In this document: piece after piece, positions 6,686 through 9,448 of the stretch | How positions within the stretch are numbered: the first letter of the stretch is position 1 | Layout of the letters: each line of letters opens with the position of its first letter | Assembly (NCBI GenBank): GCA_030146285.1 | Contig: JASLBZ010000086.1 | Span: forward strand, 1 to 9,448 | Source: Neisseriaceae bacterium | GTDB lineage: Bacteria > Pseudomonadota > Gammaproteobacteria > Burkholderiales > Neisseriaceae | Length of the DNA stretch: 9,448 bases | Reading direction: 5' to 3' | Translations under genes and position numbers: made by a program | The notes under the pieces: generated by a model | What the model saw: the letters and a program-made list of their open reading frames with translations, nothing else | The model's database searches: none | Told to the model about the DNA's origin: nothing

Positions 6686-7696
6686 TTAAACAGATAACTG
6701 ATGATTGGGATCAATCCCAAAAAATTGAAATGCAGGTGCAATGACAAATTGCTGATTGACTTCGCCGTGGTAAATAATACTTTGGTTGGGACCTAATTCT
6801 AATTTTTTTGCAGGTTCAGAGGCAGAAAAATCAATTTTTTTCAAGTTAACCCAAAACACATTGGGTGTTAATGCCGATTCAAAAAAATACAATTCTCGTG
6901 CATGATCCGCCACTACTCTCCAACGGGTAGAAGAGATATTCGGTTCATTTTCTGTGCTTAAACCAAATGGTACTGAAACATTTCGAATCACACTCAGTGC
7001 ACTTGCCAAAGCTTCATTGGGATCATCGTGTTTTTGCACTGCATTGATATAAAAAGAAGCGCGTGCAAAGCGATCGGCCGCACGATTGGTTCCTGGCAAC
7101 ATGGTCGTTCCACCAATTTGTTCCCAATAGGTATTCAATGCCAATTGCTGGTTGTATGTTGGCGAATTGGTCATCACTTGGTATTTTCTATCGTGATGAA
7201 TAATCGGTTTGCCATCAATATACTCAATAATCGCACTGTCTCCTGAAGCATCTGACAAAGACATGTGCAATGTTGCCAATCTCGCTTCTCCAGGCACATC
7301 ATCGGTCACCAAGAAAAATGGGTCTTCTGACAATTGTGCAACGGCTTGCTCTACAGTCGCATACTGATCCAATACATATTGTGCCCACAAAGCAATGCTT
7401 AAAAGCGGCTTGGTATTGGTTTTTGTGTATTGTGGGTATTCCGATTCAACCAGCCACAATAAATTCGCAGCCAGCCCTTTTTCATTCAAACCATCGGTAC
7501 TGCAAACATCAAAACCTGTCGCCACGACACTACCGTATTTGGATGTCCACTCTAGGCTATTGGCGCCACATTCACCAGTTCGCTTTGTGCCTCGCGGCAA
7601 AATCCACAAATTGGTTCCGACATCGGTCTTCCAATCCATTGATCTAACTGTAATAACCTGCTGATTTTTCCCATGGTATACAGCTCTTGTGCACAT
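6686..7696 (-). CDS. Linear-amide C-N hydrolase (penicillin V acylase / choloylglycine hydrolase family, Ntn type)
   Basis: Ntn hydrolase of 336 residues that should cut a linear amide such as an acyl-homoserine lactone, penicillin V or a conjugated bile acid. Expected catalytic residues are in place: Cys2 (nucleophile after Met removal), Arg18 and Asp21 (VRSMDWKTD), Asn177 (MTNSPTY) and Arg212 (DRFARASF, after the family motif LPG). GLNEKGLAANLLWL (about 69-82) and Trp22/Trp81 resemble Gram-negative penicillin V acylases more than intestinal bile-salt hydrolases. The ATG at 7696 has AAGG 6 bases upstream, and in-frame TGA and TAA lie just before it, so there is no hidden N-terminal extension. 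Many Gram-negative relatives have a signal peptide that exposes the Cys; this one does not, so it should be cytosolic. It lies between a transporter gene and ybdG. The true substrate cannot be read from the sequence. Confidence 0.93.
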   Translation of the reverse strand: MCTRAVYHGKNQQVITVRSMDWKTDVGTNLWILPRGTKRTGECGANSLEWTSKYGSVVATGFDVCSTDGLNEKGLAANLLWLVESEYPQYTKTNTKPLLSIALWAQYVLDQYATVEQAVAQLSEDPFFLVTDDVPGEARLATLHMSLSDASGDSAIIEYIDGKPIIHHDRKYQVMTNSPTYNQQLALNTYWEQIGGTTMLPGTNRAADRFARASFYINAVQKHDDPNEALASALSVIRNVSVPFGLSTENEPNISSTRWRVVADHARELYFFESALTPNVFWVNLKKIDFSASEPAKKLELGPNQSIIYHGEVNQQFVIAPAFQFFGIDPNHQLSV

Positions 7697-7702
7697 ATCT
7701 CA

Positions 7703-7706
7703 CCTT
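7703..7706 (-). promoter_or_regulatory. Ribosome binding site of the C-N hydrolase
   Basis: On the minus strand AAGG, within AAAGGTGAG (7699-7707), lies 6 bases before the ATG at 7696. Together with the in-frame stops just upstream it fixes a start at which Cys is residue 2, which this enzyme needs as its catalytic nucleophile. Confidence 0.75.
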
Positions 7707-7731
7707 TATATCTCATCACAACAATACACTT

Positions 7732-7780
7732 TAAAAACATGCCCTACAAAAAGCACCATGGTTATGGTCTTTTTGTAGGG
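7732..7780 (-). terminator. Hairpin terminator after the amino-acid transporter gene
   Basis: A perfect 12-bp stem pairs CCCTACAAAAAG (7742-7753) with CTTTTTGTAGGG (7769-7780). It continues, past one unpaired C, into a 5-bp stem ACCAT/ATGGT (7755-7759 with 7764-7768) closed by a GGTT loop. On the minus strand it begins 11 bases after the transporter stop, and a TTTTT run (7732-7736 region) follows the stem after a short gap. This fits an intrinsic terminator or attenuator between transporter and hydrolase genes. The hydrolase would then need read-through or a promoter in the roughly 95-base gap; a poor candidate (TTGTAG, 17 bases, TATTGT) straddles the hairpin foot. Confidence 0.75.
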
Positions 7781-7791
7781 GAATATGATGT

Positions 7792-9258
7792 TTATTTTTG
7801 AACATCTGCAGATGTTGCGCTGGCTTGTTTCCAAGATGCTTTTTTGCATTTTTGAATCAAGAAAGCCAAACCACAGAATACCACAAAACCACCAGCAACC
7901 AGGCCAATATACAAACTAGGATTTCCGATGGGTAAGTTATTTGGCGGTACAAAAGACACGACAAAAGCAAAGCCAACCGCCAACAAACCGATACCAGCAA
8001 TCAAAATCATGCCAACATTACCACCTGGAACTTTATAAGCGCGTGGTAAATCTGGCTGCGTATAACGAAGCTTAATACCTGTCGCATACATCAACATGTA
8101 CATCACCAAATATAAGGTAATGGTCATTGCAGAAAGCATAAAGAAAGCAACACTAACGTCGTCCATAATAAAATACAGACCAGCCAGAATTGTAACAATA
8201 ATGCCTTGTACCAATAAAATATTCACTTGAACGCCATTTTTATTGGTCTTAGCCAAGAAGGGCGGAATTTCACCTTGCTGTGCTGTAAGTAACAAACCAC
8301 GGCTCGGTCCTGTCATCCACGACAAAACACCGGCAAAAGCACCAAATGCCACAAAAAACCCTAATGGCGCTAACATCCAGCTCAAATTAAAATGAGCCAA
8401 TGAAATCGAATATGCTTGCATCACACCATCATTCAAATCAATCTTAGCGTTTGGAATCATCACAGCCAACGCCATTGAACCTGCAACCGACAGCAAAATG
8501 ATCACAACCAAAGAAATGAAAATAACTTGTGGGAACTGTGTCTTTGGTTTTGGCAGCTCACTGGCATGTACTGCATGCACTTCAACACCGGCAAACATCA
8601 AGATAATGCCACCCAAAAATGCCAAGGCAGGCAAATCAGTTAAATTTGGCAACCAAGGCACATTCGGACCTGTTACATCCACACCTGGCGTTGTTGATGG
8701 AATCAACAAATAGTTAGCGTCACCAGAGCCAAAATACCAAGCAGCACCCAAGCCGATCATCAACAAGCCCGGAATAATCGTTCCTAAAATGGTACCCAAG
8801 GAAGTCACTTTACTGGCAAAATTAGAGCCTGAAAAAGTCACAATCATGGCAAGCCAATACGAAACAATAATCACCATGCCGGTATAACTACCGCTCATGG
8901 CCAAGTCAGGTTTATTAATTAAGTATGCCAAAGCAGCTGCCGCAAAAGACAATACAGATGGATACCAAACCACATTTTGCATCCACTGCAGCCAAATGGC
9001 TAAGAACCCCCACTTTGTACCAAATGCAGCAGAAACCCACGTGTAAACACCGCCCTCTTTATCACTAAAGGCACTTCCCAATTCTGCTGCAACCAAGGAT
9101 GCTGGCAACAAGAAGACAAAAGAAGAAAAGCCAATAAAGAAAAACATTTGCATGCCTTCTTTTGCCATCATGGGCAAACCACGCAAACTGAACACTGCAG
9201 CGATGGTCATAATCGACAGTGCGGCGACCGTCATTTTTGATTTTGTTGCTGTAGCCAT
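7792..9258 (-). CDS. APC-superfamily amino-acid transporter, GadC/YgjI-like (glutamate/GABA antiporter group)
   Basis: Inner-membrane transporter of about 488 residues with some 12 hydrophobic segments. Family marks shared with E. coli GadC as I remember it include AAELGSAF, GGVYTWVSAAFG (first quarter), a V-E-V-H-A-V-H-A-S-E-L segment near 225-235 where GadC has VEASATHVNEM, then DGVMQ, WMTGPSRGLLLTAQQ and NKNGVQV, and KVPGGNVG with SFVPP near the end. TM1 carries SLRGLPMMAKEG, closer to YgjI-type proteins than to GadC itself. The chain ends about 20 residues after the last membrane helix, so GadC's C-terminal plug domain is absent. I use the ATG at 9258 with AAGGG 8 bases upstream (9267-9271), rather than an in-frame TTG two codons earlier. 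No amino-acid decarboxylase gene is visible in the window, so acid resistance is not implied. The exact substrate is unknown. Confidence 0.9.
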   Translation of the reverse strand: MATATKSKMTVAALSIMTIAAVFSLRGLPMMAKEGMQMFFFIGFSSFVFLLPASLVAAELGSAFSDKEGGVYTWVSAAFGTKWGFLAIWLQWMQNVVWYPSVLSFAAAALAYLINKPDLAMSGSYTGMVIIVSYWLAMIVTFSGSNFASKVTSLGTILGTIIPGLLMIGLGAAWYFGSGDANYLLIPSTTPGVDVTGPNVPWLPNLTDLPALAFLGGIILMFAGVEVHAVHASELPKPKTQFPQVIFISLVVIILLSVAGSMALAVMIPNAKIDLNDGVMQAYSISLAHFNLSWMLAPLGFFVAFGAFAGVLSWMTGPSRGLLLTAQQGEIPPFLAKTNKNGVQVNILLVQGIIVTILAGLYFIMDDVSVAFFMLSAMTITLYLVMYMLMYATGIKLRYTQPDLPRAYKVPGGNVGMILIAGIGLLAVGFAFVVSFVPPNNLPIGNPSLYIGLVAGGFVVFCGLAFLIQKCKKASWKQASATSADVQK

Positions 9259-9266
9259 ATCCAATA

Positions 9267-9271
9267 CCCTT
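9267..9271 (-). promoter_or_regulatory. Ribosome binding site that fixes the transporter start
   Basis: AAGGG on the minus strand lies 8 bases before the ATG at 9258 but only 2 bases before the in-frame TTG at 9264, which decides for the ATG. Confidence 0.7.
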
Positions 9272-9333
9272 ATGTCATCACAAAATCCAAATCAGTATTT
9301 GAATCTTGTAACTTTAAAAAAATGAGTTTATTG

Positions 9334-9369
9334 AAAAGCCCAGATGAATCATATTCACCCAGGCTTTTT
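9334..9369 (-). terminator. Hairpin between the right-edge reading frame and the transporter gene
   Basis: AAAAGCC (9334-9340) pairs with GGCTTTT (9362-9368), and inside it TGAAT/ATTCA (9345-9349 with 9353-9357) form a second short stem. On the minus strand the stem ends in GGCTTTT followed by CAATAAACTCA and a T-rich run. On the plus strand GGCTTTTTAAA follows. It could terminate transcription in either direction. It begins 14 bases after the stop of the minus-strand frame at the right edge, which suggests it closes that gene. Confidence 0.6.
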
Positions 9370-9382
9370 AAATACCCTATGA

Positions 9383-9448
9383 TTACTGAGGAGATTGACC
9401 TCGACCACTGTGGTCATGGCTATTGGCTTCTGCTGCTGTTTGTACCAC
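9383..9448 (-). CDS. Possible C-terminus of an upstream gene (partial)
   Basis: On the minus strand a frame open at the window edge encodes 21 residues ending in a hydrophilic tail (NSHDHSGRGQSPQ) and TAA at 9383-9385. Its stop lies 14 bases before the hairpin at 9334-9369, the usual arrangement for a gene end. Nothing in the tail identifies a family, and a second minus-strand frame is also open into the hairpin. On the plus strand a short frame starting at 9379 reads to the edge, with no clear ribosome site. The minus-strand tail is favoured only because of the terminator. Confidence 0.35.
   Translation of the reverse strand: MVQTAAEANSHDHSGRGQSPQ

Noticed and set aside
7270..7647. Plus-strand open frame of 125 codons
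   Set aside because: It lies wholly antisense to the well-supported C-N hydrolase gene, with no motif, no ribosome site and an unlikely His/Ser/Gln-rich composition.
9379..9448. Plus-strand frame starting ATG and reading a hydrophobic stretch to the right edge
   Set aside because: It has no ribosome site and begins right after a hairpin; the opposite strand has a gene-like stop followed by that hairpin. Too short to decide, so not called.
1..9448. CRISPR array, tRNA or rRNA gene, insertion sequence or phage genes
   Set aside because: No regularly spaced repeats, cloverleaf-like segments, transposase or phage motifs were found by reading; coding density is normal apart from the left flank.

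Overview
The window comes from a Gram-negative bacterium, most likely a low-GC gamma- or betaproteobacterium. It encodes a TolC-type outer-membrane protein with a signal peptide, a periplasmic adaptor, and a YbdG-type mechanosensitive channel whose best remembered match is enterobacterial YbdG. The DNA is AT-rich by eye, and all seven complete genes lie on the minus strand. The genus cannot be fixed from the sequence. A terminator built on AGGCAGCCTG arms resembles Neisseriaceae DNA-uptake words of the Kingella/Simonsiella type, but only weakly.

Layout in transcription order (high to low coordinates): a possible gene tail at the right edge (9383-9448) followed by a hairpin (9334-9369); an APC-superfamily amino-acid transporter of the GadC/YgjI type (7792-9258); a strong hairpin terminator (7742-7780); an Ntn-type linear-amide C-N hydrolase of the penicillin V acylase/choloylglycine hydrolase family (6686-7696); 33 bases later a YbdG-like MscS-family channel (5399-6652); a roughly 200-base gap that probably holds a promoter; then a tight four-gene efflux operon of TolC-like outer-membrane factor (3706-5190), HlyD-like adaptor (2702-3694), and two related ABC-2-type permeases (1510-2694 and 368-1510). 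The operon closes with a near-perfect intrinsic terminator (309-353). The left 311 bases are A-rich, G-poor and carry no gene that can be identified with confidence.

The four efflux genes are spaced by 7 bases or less, or overlap, and their ribosome sites are embedded in the preceding stop codons, so they are very probably made together as one tripartite export machine spanning both membranes. The striking gap is the energy source: no nucleotide-binding ATPase gene lies in or beside the operon, and the cytoplasmic segments of both permeases lack the usual ABC-2 E-x-E-x-G-T pattern. The transporter, hydrolase and channel upstream look like a small-solute/envelope-stress neighbourhood. The hydrolase has no signal peptide and should be cytosolic, and the transporter lacks the C-terminal plug domain of E. 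coli GadC.
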